DNA of 64,000 nt, taken from CAIYZT01 sp947461435 (GTDB lineage Bacteria > Pseudomonadota > Alphaproteobacteria > Rhodobacterales > Rhodobacteraceae). Both the position numbers and the translations under genes were made by a program. Shown here piece after piece: positions 1-8,866 of this stretch (its first letter is position 1; each line of letters starts with the position of its first letter). The stretch spans positions 3,584,537 to 3,648,536 of the forward strand of contig OZ260083.1 in assembly GCA_965284435.1 (NCBI GenBank). Direction: 5' to 3'. The notes beneath the pieces are model-generated. The model had not been told where the DNA came from and did no database searches. It worked only from the letters and a program-made list of their open reading frames with translations.

Positions 1-344
1 TGACGAAATTCAACCACATGCGCGGTATCATAGGGGGGATGATCGGGGACGAAATCCACCAAGGCGCGCCAAGCCAGCCGGGTCATTGGCACCACATCGG
101 TAAAGGTCAGCGTGACCGAGGATTCCCGCGGCATTCCGTTGGCTTTCAGGAAATCCACCATCGCCGGATCCTCGGCGATCATGGCATAGCGCAGTTCGCC
201 CCCCACGCGCAGATCCATCGCATCGACGCGAACCGAGAACCCCTTGGGCCCCCACCAACGTTCCATCTCGTGCGGAACGGTCCACAGCGCCCAGATATCG
301 GCCAGTTGGGCGGTCAACTGCCGCTCCATCACGATTTCAGGCAT
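1..344 (-). CDS. SRPBCC (AHSA1-type) domain protein, 3' end outside the window
   Basis: The minus-strand frame starting at 344 begins MPEIVMERQL and runs off the window edge after about 114 codons. It contains ERWWGPKGF near residues 28-36, the tryptophan-rich motif of the AHSA1/START-like SRPBCC family, whose members are small hydrophobic-ligand-binding proteins of mostly unknown substrate. The start is set by an AAGGAAA ribosome site a few bases upstream. It overlaps the end of the ArsR gene by 8 bases, so the two are co-transcribed. ArsR-SRPBCC pairs are common in proteobacteria and actinobacteria. No ligand can be named. Confidence 0.85.
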   Translation of the reverse strand, partial: MPEIVMERQLTAQLADIWALWTVPHEMERWWGPKGFSVRVDAMDLRVGGELRYAMIAEDPAMVDFLKANGMPRESSVTLTFTDVVPMTRLAWRALVDFVPDHPPYDTAHVVEFR

Positions 345-672
345 CTTGATTTCCTTTCAATTGCCGCTGCGCCAGCGCCCCCGACATCCGATCAAGCCGC
401 CCCGACCACAGGGCCCGGTATCCTTGCAGCCAGTCATCCAGCGCCACAAAGGGTTCTGCCTGCAGCGCGTAAAGCCGCTGCTGTCCGCGCGCGCGGACCT
501 GCACGACACCAGCCGCGTGCAAGATTCGCAGGTGCCGCGATACGCCCGATTGCGCGATACCAACCTGCGCCACAAGCGCGCTGACCGGCTGTTCGCCGCC
601 GCGCAAGACCTGCACGATCTGGGTGCGGACCGGATCGGACAAAAGTTGAAACAGGACCATATGTTGATTCAT
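337..672 (-). CDS. ArsR-family winged-helix repressor
   Basis: A protein of about 111 residues, starting MNQHMVLFQLL. A winged-helix domain covers most of the length: LSDPVRTQIVQVLRGGE is the entry helix and SGVSRHLRILHAAGVV is the recognition helix. It contains no cysteine, so it is not a CxC metal or thiol/persulfide sensor of the ArsR, BigR or SqrR type, although a sulfide:quinone reductase-like gene lies opposite. The start is uncertain: ATG at 690, 672 and 660 are all in frame and none has a clear ribosome site. The 672 or 660 start leaves the palindrome at 661-690 at the start region, which suits autorepression. It probably controls itself, the SRPBCC gene and perhaps the divergent flavoprotein. 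Confidence 0.88.
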   Translation of the reverse strand: MNQHMVLFQLLSDPVRTQIVQVLRGGEQPVSALVAQVGIAQSGVSRHLRILHAAGVVQVRARGQQRLYALQAEPFVALDDWLQGYRALWSGRLDRMSGALAQRQLKGNQDA

Positions 673-690
673 GTGTATATACATCAACAT
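661..690. promoter_or_regulatory. Candidate ArsR operator (inverted repeat)
   Basis: ATGTTGAT at 661-668 is perfectly inverted as ATCAACAT at 683-690, with 14 bases between. The centre also holds the 10-base palindrome TGTATATACA at 674-683. It overlaps the probable start of the ArsR gene and faces the divergent flavoprotein gene. Position and symmetry suit an autoregulatory ArsR site; binding is inferred. Confidence 0.5.
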
Positions 691-804
691 GTATTTAATA
701 AAGTCAAGCTGGATGCCGAATGCGAGGCCGAAATGATTCAGATCAACGTATTCCCGGCAGCCCCTGTCAAACTAACCGTGAAATCACCCGGGAAAGGGTT
801 CATC

Positions 805-2091
805 ATGGCGCATGTCGTTGTCTTGGGGGCGGGTCTGGGCGGGTCGATCATGGCGTATGAATTGCGGGACAAATTGCGCCCCGAAGATACGATCACCGTG
901 ATCACGAAAGATCCTAAGTATCATTTCGTTCCGTCCAACCCCTGGATTGCCGTGGGGTGGCGCACGCGGCAAGATGTGAGCGTGGATCTGGCCCCGATCA
1001 TGGCCAAAAAGGGCATCGCGTTCAAGGCCATCGCGGCCGAAACGCTGATCCCACAGGAAAACAGGGTGGTGTTGGTCGACGGCACCTCAGTGCCGTATGA
1101 TTATCTGGTGAATGCCACAGGCCCAGAATTGGCTTTTGACGAGGTTCCGGGCCTTGGGCCCCATGGCGGATTTACGCAATCGGTCTGTCACATTGATCAT
1201 GCGGAAGCGGCCAAAGAGGTGTTTGACGCCTTGCTGGCCAACCCGGGGCCGGTTGTGATTGGCGCGGCCCCCGGGGCATCATGTTTTGGCCCGGCCTACG
1301 AATTCTTGTTCATCCTTGAAACAGCGCTGCGCCGGGCCAAGATCCGCGACCGCGTGCCGATGACCTATGTCACCCCAGAGCCCTATATTGGCCATCTGGG
1401 GTTGGACGGGGTTGGCGACACCAAAGGTCTTCTGGAATCCGAGATGCGCGCAAAGCACATCAAATGGATGACCTCTACCCGAATCAAACGGGCCGAAGAG
1501 GGCAAGATCTGGGTCGAAGAAGTGGCAGAGGACGGCACGGCGAAACCCGAAAGGGCCCTGCCCTTTGCCTTGTCGATGATCTTGCCCGCGTTTCGGGGCA
1601 TCCCCGCCCTGCGCGGGATCGAGGGCCTGTCGAACCCGCGCGGGTTTACGATTGTCGACGCCCATCAGCGCAATCCGACCTACCGCAATGTCTTTGCTGT
1701 CGGCGTCTGTGTCGCCATCCCGCCGATGGGGCCGACGCCGGTTCCCTGCGGTGTACCCAAGACCGGATTCATGATTGAATCCATGGTGACGGCCACGGCC
1801 CATAACATCGCCGCTTTGGTGCGGGGCAAAGAACCTGATCAGGTTGGTACCTGGAATGCCGTTTGCCTGGCCGATTTTGGCGACAGCGGCGTCGCCTTTG
1901 TGGCACAGCCGCAGATACCGCCGCGCAATGTCAATTGGGCCAGCCAAGGCAAATGGGTGCATGTGGCCAAGATCGGATTTGAAAAATACTTTCTGCGCAA
2001 ACTGCGGCTTGGCACGTCCGAGCCGTTTTACGAGACGCTGGCGCTGAAAGCTTTGGGCATCGACAAGCTGAAGGCCACAACCAAAGGCTGA
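805..2091 (+). CDS. Sulfide:quinone oxidoreductase-like flavoprotein
   Basis: A 428-residue FAD protein of the NADH dehydrogenase II/SQR superfamily. The N-terminal dinucleotide-binding motif is VVVLGAGLGGS (residues 4-14). Cys128 (QSVCHI), Cys160 (GASCFGP) and Cys315 (VPCGVPKTG) match in order and context the three redox cysteines of sulfide:quinone reductases, which oxidise sulfide to sulfane sulfur and pass electrons to quinone at the membrane. The C-terminal KTGFMIESM segment is also typical. The ATG at 805 is preceded by AAAGGG; the frame is open upstream but that part does not resemble protein. It is divergent from an ArsR gene. Sulfide as substrate is a family inference; a flavocytochrome-like activity is the alternative. 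Confidence 0.8.
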   Translation: MAHVVVLGAGLGGSIMAYELRDKLRPEDTITVITKDPKYHFVPSNPWIAVGWRTRQDVSVDLAPIMAKKGIAFKAIAAETLIPQENRVVLVDGTSVPYDYLVNATGPELAFDEVPGLGPHGGFTQSVCHIDHAEAAKEVFDALLANPGPVVIGAAPGASCFGPAYEFLFILETALRRAKIRDRVPMTYVTPEPYIGHLGLDGVGDTKGLLESEMRAKHIKWMTSTRIKRAEEGKIWVEEVAEDGTAKPERALPFALSMILPAFRGIPALRGIEGLSNPRGFTIVDAHQRNPTYRNVFAVGVCVAIPPMGPTPVPCGVPKTGFMIESMVTATAHNIAALVRGKEPDQVGTWNAVCLADFGDSGVAFVAQPQIPPRNVNWASQGKWVHVAKIGFEKYFLRKLRLGTSEPFYETLALKALGIDKLKATTKG

Positions 2092-2127
2092 AGATCTGGC
2101 GGCCGCCTTCAGGCAGGTCTGGTTCTG

Positions 2128-2145
2128 ACAGCGCAAGTGCGCTGT
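2128..2145. terminator. 8-bp stem-loop after the SQR-like gene
   Basis: ACAGCGCA and TGCGCTGT form a perfect 8-base inverted repeat around AG, 37 bases after the stop codon of the SQR-like gene and 40 bases before the aldo/keto reductase start. The following bases are T-containing but not a proper T-tract, so it may be a weak terminator, an mRNA end or a protein-binding palindrome. Confidence 0.3.
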
Positions 2146-2184
2146 GGGCTTTCGCTTCACCGCGGTCCGTGGCAAGTTGGGGGA

Positions 2185-3093
2185 ATGACACATCCCCTGA
2201 CCCTTGCCTTTGGCACCATGCAATTTGGCGGCCGCGCCGATGAAACCGCCTCGCGCGCGATGTTCGACGCCTGCCTTGCGGCGGGTGTAACGCATTTCGA
2301 CACGGCCTGCGGATATACCGAAGGCGCATCGGAAACCCTGCTGGGCCGCTTTGCGGCGGCGCAGCGCGAAGACCTCTTTATCGCGACGAAAGTGGGCTAT
2401 GACGGGGGCGGCGGGCGCGCCAACCTGACACGGCAATTCGATGGCAGCCGCCGCCGGTTGGCGATGGACAGTGTCGATTTGCTGTATCTGCACCGCTTTG
2501 ACCCAGATACGCCTTTACACGAAACCCTTGAAACCTTTGCGGATTTTCAGGCCAAGGGTCAGATCCGGCAGATCGGCCTATCCAATTTCGCGGCTTGGCA
2601 GGTGATGAAAGCCCAAGCGGTCGCGGCGGGCCTTGGCACGCGGATCGACGCGATACAGCCGATGTACAATCTGGTCAAACGTCAAGCCGAGGTTGAGATT
2701 TTGCCGATGGCGGCCGATCAATCCATCGCGGTCTACAGTTATTCGCCGCTGGGGGGCGGGCTGTTGTCGGGCAAATACAGCCAAGGGGGCACGGGCCGTC
2801 TGGCCGAAGATTCGCGCTATGCCGCCCGCTATGCCCCGGCGGGGATGCACGATACCGCCGCGCGGCTGGCCCAATTGGCCGCCGACTGGGGCCATGCGCC
2901 CGCGACACTGGCCGTGGCCTTTGTGATGGCGCATCGCACACATCCAACCCCGCTGATTTCTGCCCGAGATCTGGCGCAACTGGCCCCCTCATTGGCGGCC
3001 AAAACCCTTCGTCTGACCGATGATCAATATGCCCAGATCGCGGCCCTGTCCCCCACACCCCCCCCGGCCACTGACCGTCTGGAAGAAGCATGA
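2185..3093 (+). CDS. Aldo/keto reductase
   Basis: A 302-residue NAD(P)H-dependent oxidoreductase of the AKR superfamily, a cytosolic TIM barrel. The catalytic tetrad is visible as Asp39 (THFDTA), Tyr44 (CGYTEG), Lys69 (ATKVG) and His103 (YLHRF). SVDLLYLHRFDP and QIGLSNF are family motifs. The ATG at 2185 follows a GGGGGA ribosome site. Its stop overlaps the start of the next gene by 4 bases (ATGA), so it heads a three-gene operon with a D-amino-acid dehydrogenase-like protein and a DUF938 methyltransferase. The substrate cannot be told from sequence; a carbonyl product of the flavoprotein is a guess. Confidence 0.9.
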   Translation: MTHPLTLAFGTMQFGGRADETASRAMFDACLAAGVTHFDTACGYTEGASETLLGRFAAAQREDLFIATKVGYDGGGGRANLTRQFDGSRRRLAMDSVDLLYLHRFDPDTPLHETLETFADFQAKGQIRQIGLSNFAAWQVMKAQAVAAGLGTRIDAIQPMYNLVKRQAEVEILPMAADQSIAVYSYSPLGGGLLSGKYSQGGTGRLAEDSRYAARYAPAGMHDTAARLAQLAADWGHAPATLAVAFVMAHRTHPTPLISARDLAQLAPSLAAKTLRLTDDQYAQIAALSPTPPPATDRLEEA

Positions 3094-4163
3094 CCGATTT
3101 TCTGATCATTGGCGGCGGCATTGCCGGTATTTCCGCCGCCGCCCGCCTGTCACACCTTGGATCCGTCACCCTGCTGGAGGCCGAAGATCATCTGGCCCAT
3201 CATGCGTCGGGGCGGTCGGCGGCCCTGTACGAGCCCTATTACGGGCTGAAGCCGGTTGTCGATCTGTCCATGGCCTCGGGCGATCATTTCAGGGCCCTGC
3301 CCAACCTTCTGACGCCGCGCGGCATGATGATTCTGGGCAAGCAGGGCGAGGCCGAGATCATGGCATCCGAAGCCAAGCTGTTCGCGCTTGATCCGATGTC
3401 GGTGGACGAAGCCCGCGCTGTGGTGCCCACGCTGAACCCCGATGTGGTGAAATATGCCGCCATGGCCATGCATGCCTGGGACATCGACACAGATCTGCTG
3501 ATCCAGTCCTTTGCCCGCGAGGCAAAGGCGCAGGGCGCTGTGATTGTCACAAAGGCCCGCGTCAGCGCCATCACCCGCGACGCGGCCGGATGGCAGGTCA
3601 CGGCCGGGGATGTGACCTATGGCGCGACGACAATCATCAACGCCGCGGGTGCTTGGGTGGATCAGATTGCGCAGTTGGCCGGCGTGGCGCCCTTGGGCTT
3701 TCAGCCCATGCGGCGATCCATGGCGCGAATCCCCGCGCCCGGTGGCCATGATCTGTCGAAGTGGCCCATGCTGTTTGGTGTCGGAGAGACTTGGTACGCC
3801 AAGCCGGATGCGGGCGCGCTGATCGTCTCGCCCGCCGAAGAGCATCCGATGGAACCGCATGATGCCTGGGCCGATGATATGGTTCTGGCCGAAGGTCTGG
3901 CACGCTATGAAGAGATGATGAGCGAGCCTGTGGGCAGGCTGATCTCCAACTGGGCGGGTCTGCGCACCTTCTCGCCCGACCGGGTGCTGGTGATCGGCCA
4001 CGATCCGGTGCAGCCAGATTTCTTCTGGCTGGCCGGACAGGGTGGATATGGGTTTCAATCTTCGGCGGCCGCAAGCCAGTTGGCCGCCGATCTGATCGCA
4101 GGACGTCCGTCCGTTTTGGACGCGCAGACCGTGGCCGCCCTGTCGCCGGCCCGATTTGCATGA
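3090..4163 (+). CDS. FAD-dependent D-amino-acid (D-arginine-type) dehydrogenase
   Basis: A 357-residue protein of the DAO family. FLIIGGGIAGISAAARL at residues 4-20 is the FAD motif, followed by the conserved SGRSAALYE segment. The IDTDLL, INAAGAWVDQIA and GQGGYGFQSSAA motifs closely resemble Pseudomonas D-arginine dehydrogenase (DauA) as I remember it, so oxidation of a cationic D-amino acid to a 2-oxo acid is the best guess. Glycine or another D-amino acid is possible. It overlaps both neighbours by 4 bases, which indicates translational coupling. No regulator is adjacent. Confidence 0.8.
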   Translation: MTDFLIIGGGIAGISAAARLSHLGSVTLLEAEDHLAHHASGRSAALYEPYYGLKPVVDLSMASGDHFRALPNLLTPRGMMILGKQGEAEIMASEAKLFALDPMSVDEARAVVPTLNPDVVKYAAMAMHAWDIDTDLLIQSFAREAKAQGAVIVTKARVSAITRDAAGWQVTAGDVTYGATTIINAAGAWVDQIAQLAGVAPLGFQPMRRSMARIPAPGGHDLSKWPMLFGVGETWYAKPDAGALIVSPAEEHPMEPHDAWADDMVLAEGLARYEEMMSEPVGRLISNWAGLRTFSPDRVLVIGHDPVQPDFFWLAGQGGYGFQSSAAASQLAADLIAGRPSVLDAQTVAALSPARFA

Positions 4164-4798
4164 CACTGATCCTGCCCGACAGCGGGGCGCATACCGCGCC
4201 GGACGGCCGCAGGTTGGTGGCGTCGGCCGCGCGCAACGCCGATGCGATTTTGTCGGTGCTGCAAGACCACGCCCCTGCCCGGGGAACCTTGTTGGAATTG
4301 GCCGCCGGGTCTGGGCTGCACAGCGCCCATTTTGCCGCCGCCCTGCCCGGGTTGGACTGGCAACCGACAGACCGGGACGAGGCGAATTTTGCATCGATCG
4401 CGGCATGGACGGCCCATCTTTCGGTGCCCATCCGCCCGCCCGCCGCCCTTGATGCCGCGCAGCCCGGATGGTCACAGCGTTGGGGCGGGCGCGATGCCAT
4501 CTTGCTGGTGAACCTGCTGCATCTGATCCCTGCGCCCGCCGCGCAGACCGTGCTGTCAGAAATCGCCTTGGCCCTTGCACCGGGGGGAATTGCCTTTGTC
4601 TATGGCCCCTTCCTGCGGGGCGGTCTGGCCACCTCCCAAGGGGATGCCGACTTTGACGCGGCCTTGCGCGGCCAGGATTCGGATTTGGGGTATAAAGACC
4701 GGGACTGGGTTTTGGCGCAATTGCAGGCGGCCGGGCTTTCGGCAGAAGCTTTGGACATGCCGGCCAATAATCTGATGATTCTGGCCCGCAAGCGGTGA
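4160..4798 (+). CDS. DUF938 family SAM-dependent methyltransferase-like protein
   Basis: A 212-residue protein matching the DUF938/UPF0585 family. The SAM-binding glycine motif is LLELAAGSGLHSAHFAAALP at about residues 44-63. An acidic residue follows in PTDRDE, and NLLHLI and GGIAFVYGPF are family segments. Family length is about 200-215 residues, so it is complete. The reaction and target are unknown. It is the last gene of the aldo/keto reductase operon and overlaps the flavoprotein stop by 4 bases. Confidence 0.85.
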   Translation: MTLILPDSGAHTAPDGRRLVASAARNADAILSVLQDHAPARGTLLELAAGSGLHSAHFAAALPGLDWQPTDRDEANFASIAAWTAHLSVPIRPPAALDAAQPGWSQRWGGRDAILLVNLLHLIPAPAAQTVLSEIALALAPGGIAFVYGPFLRGGLATSQGDADFDAALRGQDSDLGYKDRDWVLAQLQAAGLSAEALDMPANNLMILARKR

Positions 4799-4939
4799 CA
4801 GTGCACGGTCTGCGGGTGCGGGGCTGTTCAAAGCGGCCCAGCGCCGCCCCGGCGGATTGCCTGACCCCGTCGGCAGGTTTCCCCGACCGTCAGCCGTAAG
4901 GGGTGACAAGCCCGCCCAGACTTGGCACCTTCGGGGATC

Positions 4940-5737
4940 ATGTGGTCCGTGCGATGTGCCTTTGTTGTCTGTTTCTTTGCGGCGTCCTGCGGCCCCGGGC
5001 CGCAAAGGGCACCCGAAGCGGGGCAAATCCCCTTGGCGCCCATCTTTGCCCCAAATTTCGGCGAACTGGACCCTGCGAGCGATTGGTCAGGGCCGCGGCC
5101 GTCAACCCATCCGGTCCATGGAATCGATGTTTCCACGTGGCAGGGACGCATTGATTGGCAAACCGCGCAGGCCAATGGTGTCAACTTTGTTTTCATGAAG
5201 GCCACCGAGGGCGGCGATCTGGTGGATCCGTCGCTGACCACCAACTGGGCCGGGGCGGCGGCGGCGGGCGTGCCGCGCGGGGCCTATCATTTCTTCTACC
5301 ACTGCACGGCGGCGTCGACGCAGGCGCGATGGTTTATCGCGCATGTCCCCCGCAGCGAGATGGCCCTGCCCCCGGTTCTGGATATGGAATGGACGCCGCG
5401 CTCTCCGACGTGTCGGGAAAAGCGGGCCGCAGAGCAGATCCGGGACGATGCGCGGCAATATCTGAGCATTGTGCAAAACCACTATGGCCAGCGCCCGATT
5501 CTGTATACCACGGCCGATTTTTACGAAGAAAACGAACTTTGGCGGCTTAAGGATGTGGCGTTCTGGCTGCGATCAACCGCGGCCCATCCGTCAGATCGCT
5601 ATCCCGGGCAGCACTGGTTGTTCTGGCAATATTCGGGCACGGGGACGGTTCCGGGAATTGACGGCGCGGTAGATCTGAACGCCTTTGCGGGCACGCGGGC
5701 GGAATGGACCCGTTGGTTAAAGGATGTTCGTCCCTAG
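4940..5737 (+). CDS. GH25 family lysozyme-like lipoprotein
   Basis: A 265-residue secreted muramidase-fold protein. The N-terminus is a short hydrophobic signal ending AASC, so Cys17 is the likely lipidation site. The GH25 domain covers residues 58-262, with Asp63 (HGIDVSTWQG), Glu90 (KATEGG) and the DME triad residues Asp148 and Glu150 (PPVLDMEW) that form the active site. It should cleave the beta-1,4 bond of peptidoglycan from the periplasmic side of a membrane. The ATG at 4940 is chosen because it puts the signal directly at the N-terminus; an upstream TTG at 4922 is possible. It is transcribed alone, about 140 bases after the DUF938 gene. Confidence 0.9.
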   Translation: MWSVRCAFVVCFFAASCGPGPQRAPEAGQIPLAPIFAPNFGELDPASDWSGPRPSTHPVHGIDVSTWQGRIDWQTAQANGVNFVFMKATEGGDLVDPSLTTNWAGAAAAGVPRGAYHFFYHCTAASTQARWFIAHVPRSEMALPPVLDMEWTPRSPTCREKRAAEQIRDDARQYLSIVQNHYGQRPILYTTADFYEENELWRLKDVAFWLRSTAAHPSDRYPGQHWLFWQYSGTGTVPGIDGAVDLNAFAGTRAEWTRWLKDVRP

Positions 5738-5782
5738 ATCATGGCAGCCCTGCGGTGCAAACCTACCCCTCACAGGCCCAGA

Positions 5783-6115
5783 TCAACTTTCCTTGCTTCG
5801 GCCCCGCTGGCGCGCCAAGCGCCATTTGTTGATCCATCTGCGAAAGCGGTGGCGGGTGCGAATGATCAACACGGCAATCGGCCCGCGCAATCGCGGCAGA
5901 TCGACCGCTAAAAGCAAGAGGCCGGCAGGCAGCATCCACAGACCCAAGATGGGCAGGAACCAGAAAAAGCCGCCCAATGTCAGCAGCAAGGCCAAGGGCA
6001 GGCGCACCGGCCGCCAGACATCGCGCCGCAGATGCGTCAGGGGCGGGCGCAACAGCGGGATAAGGCGCGAAAGCACCTCAAACTGCCGGTGAAAGCGCCG
6101 GTCGGTGCGCGTCAT
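5783..6115 (-). CDS. Small two-helix membrane protein, function unknown
   Basis: A 110-residue protein with arginine-rich ends and a central hydrophobic hairpin (LPLALLLTLGGFFWFLPIL then LWMLPAGLLLLAVDL), so two transmembrane segments with both ends probably cytoplasmic. The start MTRTDRRFHRQ at 6115 is preferred; the frame is open to 6145. It resembles the short PGPGW-type transmembrane proteins of proteobacteria only in layout, so no function is given. It lies downstream of and in the same direction as the large dimethylglycine dehydrogenase-like gene, 63 bases away. Confidence 0.7.
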   Translation of the reverse strand: MTRTDRRFHRQFEVLSRLIPLLRPPLTHLRRDVWRPVRLPLALLLTLGGFFWFLPILGLWMLPAGLLLLAVDLPRLRGPIAVLIIRTRHRFRRWINKWRLARQRGRSKES

Positions 6116-6178
6116 AGTTTCCCCATCCCACAATCTGATGACCATGGGACACTATTGCGACCGTTTCAAGACAAGGCG

Positions 6179-8677
6179 TCAGCCGTCGATGCGAATTCGC
6201 GCATTTGACGGATCAAAGGGGCTGTCTTCGACAACCACACAATCCCAAAGCGCGCGGTTGATCCGAACCTGCAGACGGGTGCCGACTTCGGCCAGATCGG
6301 GCCGCACATAGGCCATGCCGATCTGCTTGCCAAAGGCCACCGAATAGCCGCCCGATGTCAGACGTCCGATCTTCTCACCCTCGAGGATAAGCGCCTCTTT
6401 GCCCCAGGGATCAGTGTCTGCAGGCCCATCGATCAACAGCGTGCAGCACTTTGACCGGATGCCCAAGGCCAGCATCGCCGCTTTGCCCTGAAACTCTTTT
6501 TTCAGATCAACGAAACGGTCAAGGGCCGCTTCAAGCGGGCTGGCATCGCGGCCCAGTTCGTTGCCAAAGGCGCGATAGGATTTTTCCTGCCGCAGCCAGT
6601 TTTGCGCGCGCGCGCCCACCAGTTTCATACCGTGCTTGGCCCCTGCGGTCATCAAAAGATCCCACAGATACCGCTGCATTTCGATCGGGTGGTGCAACTC
6701 CCAGCCAAGCTCTCCGGTGTAGGCCACACGAATGGCGTTGACCGGGCACATGCCCAATTCAATCTTGCGGGCCGACAGCCAAGGGAACCGCTTGTTCGAC
6801 AGCGCGGTTTGCGGTGTCTCGTCCTTGATGATCTCGGCCAGAATCTTGCGCGCGTTCGGCCCGGCAAGGGCAAAGACGCCCCACTGCGTTGTCACATCGT
6901 GAATGTCGATGTAACCGCCGCCCTGCGCCATGAAATCTTCGGCAGATTTGCGCAAGTAATCCGCATCATAGGCGGTCCAGGCCCCAGCACTGACAAGGTA
7001 ATAGTCATTCTCGCCGTTGCGCACGATGGTATATTCGGTCCGCGTTGTGCCCTGCGGGGTCAGCGCATAGGTCAGGTTGATGCGGCCGACCTTGGGCAGG
7101 GTGTTGCAGGTGAACCAATCCAGAAACGCCGTCGCACCCGGGCCGCGCACGATATGTTTTGTAAAGGCCGTGGCATCGATCAGACCAGCCGTTTCACGGA
7201 TCGCCTTCGCCTCGTCCACCGCATAGGGCCACCACGCACCGCGCCGGAAACTGCGCGCCTTGTGGTCAAAATCTTCTGGGGCGTTCAGCGGGCCGTAGTA
7301 GATCGGCCGTTCCCATCCGTTGACCTGACCGAACTGCGCGCCCAAGGCTTTTTGGCGGTCATAGACCGGCGCGGTGCGCAGGGGCCGCGCTGCCTCGCGC
7401 TCCTCGTCGGGGTGGTGAAGGATAAAGACGTGGTTGTAGCATTCTTCGTTCTTGCGCGCGGCATATTCGGTCGTCATCCACGACCCGTACCGTTTGGGAT
7501 CAAGGCTGGCCATATCGATTTCGGCTTCGCCTTGGGTCATCATCTGCGCCAGATAATACCCGGTGCCACCTGCCGCTGTGATGCCAAAGCTGAATCCTTC
7601 GGCCAGCCACATGTTGCGCAGACCCGGCGCGGGCCCGACCAGCGGGTTGCCATCGGGCGTATAGCAGATCGGGCCGTTGAAATCGGCTTTCAAGCCCACG
7701 GTTTCGGAACTGGGCAGACGGTGAATCATGCTCATGTATTCCGCTTCGATCCGTTCCAGATCCAGCGGGAACAGATCGGCGCGGAAACTGTCGGGCACGG
7801 CATATTCAAACCGGGCGGGCGCGCCGTATTCGTAGGGGCCCAAGATCCAGCCGCCGCGCTCTTCGCGAACATACCATTTGGCGTCGGCATCGCGCAGCAC
7901 CGGGTGCTCGCCATGGGTTTTGCGCCACTCTACCAGCATCGGGTCCGGCTCGGTCACGATGTACTGATGTTCAACCGGGATCGCCGGAATCTTGATGCCC
8001 AGCAGTTTGGCGGTGCGCTGCGCATGGTTGCCAGTGGCCGTTACCACATGTTCGGCGTGAATCTCATATGTCTCGTCCGAAGGGACCAGCCGCCCGCCAA
8101 CTTCGATCATCTTGGTGCAGGAGACGATCCATTCGGACCCGGTCCACCGATAACCATCCACCTGAATCTTGCGTTCGATCGTGGCACCGTGCTGGCGCGC
8201 GCCCTTGGCCATGGCTTGGGTCACGTCGGCCGGGTTGATGTAACCGTCTTGCGGGTGAAACAGCGCGCCAACCAGATCTTCGCTGCGCACCAGCGGCCAG
8301 CGCTCCTTGATCTGCGCCGGCGTCAGGAATTCGTGGTAGACCCCGGCGGTCTCGGCAACCGACGAATACAGCATGTATTCGTCCATCCGTTCTTGCCGCT
8401 GGGCCATGCGCAGGTTGCCCACCACCGCAAACCCGGCATTCAGGCCCGTCTCGGCTTCCAGTTGTTTGTAGAAATCAACCGAGTATTTGTGGATATGCGT
8501 GGTGGCATAGGACATGTTGAACAAAGGCAGCAGACCTGCCGCATGCCACGTGGAGCCCGAGGTCAATTCATCGCGTTCGACCATCATCGTATCCCAGCCC
8601 GCCTTGGCCAGATGATAGGTGATGCCGGTGCCAACAGCGCCGCCGCCGACAACCAAGGCTTTGACATGCGTTTTCAT
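6179..8677 (-). CDS. Dimethylglycine/sarcosine dehydrogenase-like FAD-GcvT fusion protein
   Basis: An 832-residue fusion. Residues 1-400 are a DAO-type FAD domain (VVGGGAVGTG at 9-18), with His45 in GSTWHAAGLLP, the position that carries covalent FAD in dimethylglycine and sarcosine dehydrogenases. Residues from about 440 are an aminomethyltransferase (GcvT) domain that in relatives passes the oxidised methyl group to tetrahydrofolate. The family N-demethylates methylated glycines in the cytosol, feeding electrons to ETF. Roseobacters carry many paralogues with unknown substrates, so the precise one is open. The ATG at 8677 follows GGAG at good spacing. The intergenic stretch 8678-8866 upstream should hold its promoter, but I recognise no operator there. 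Confidence 0.88.
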   Translation of the reverse strand: MKTHVKALVVGGGAVGTGITYHLAKAGWDTMMVERDELTSGSTWHAAGLLPLFNMSYATTHIHKYSVDFYKQLEAETGLNAGFAVVGNLRMAQRQERMDEYMLYSSVAETAGVYHEFLTPAQIKERWPLVRSEDLVGALFHPQDGYINPADVTQAMAKGARQHGATIERKIQVDGYRWTGSEWIVSCTKMIEVGGRLVPSDETYEIHAEHVVTATGNHAQRTAKLLGIKIPAIPVEHQYIVTEPDPMLVEWRKTHGEHPVLRDADAKWYVREERGGWILGPYEYGAPARFEYAVPDSFRADLFPLDLERIEAEYMSMIHRLPSSETVGLKADFNGPICYTPDGNPLVGPAPGLRNMWLAEGFSFGITAAGGTGYYLAQMMTQGEAEIDMASLDPKRYGSWMTTEYAARKNEECYNHVFILHHPDEEREAARPLRTAPVYDRQKALGAQFGQVNGWERPIYYGPLNAPEDFDHKARSFRRGAWWPYAVDEAKAIRETAGLIDATAFTKHIVRGPGATAFLDWFTCNTLPKVGRINLTYALTPQGTTRTEYTIVRNGENDYYLVSAGAWTAYDADYLRKSAEDFMAQGGGYIDIHDVTTQWGVFALAGPNARKILAEIIKDETPQTALSNKRFPWLSARKIELGMCPVNAIRVAYTGELGWELHHPIEMQRYLWDLLMTAGAKHGMKLVGARAQNWLRQEKSYRAFGNELGRDASPLEAALDRFVDLKKEFQGKAAMLALGIRSKCCTLLIDGPADTDPWGKEALILEGEKIGRLTSGGYSVAFGKQIGMAYVRPDLAEVGTRLQVRINRALWDCVVVEDSPFDPSNARIRIDG

Positions 8678-8866
8678 GGGGAGGACTCCAAATTTCGTTG
8701 CCCCATATCTGCCAAAAGCGGGGGGGTTCGGGCAAGAGCGCGCGACCCATGCCAGACAAAAGCGACATGGGTGCCTGAAAACGGCATTTATGCCGGTTCC
8801 ATGCGCTAAAACCTGCCGGATCTTGCGGGCGGCGGCGCGCGCTTTTTGGCGGCAGGCAGGCGCCCG

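Noticed and set aside
337..672. SqrR/BigR persulfide-sensing regulator of the SQR-like gene
   Set aside because: The protein has no cysteine residues, which those regulators need.
244..804. N-terminal 187-codon extension of the SQR-like frame
   Set aside because: It overlaps the ArsR and SRPBCC genes on the other strand and shows no protein-like composition; the FAD motif begins right after ATG 805.
3150..4580. 476-codon minus-strand open frame over the flavoprotein and DUF938 genes
   Set aside because: Arg/Gly/Pro-rich shadow that crosses two real coupled genes.
6602..8809. 735-codon plus-strand open frame opposite the dimethylglycine dehydrogenase-like gene
   Set aside because: Antisense shadow without any recognisable motif; the minus-strand gene has FAD and GcvT domains.
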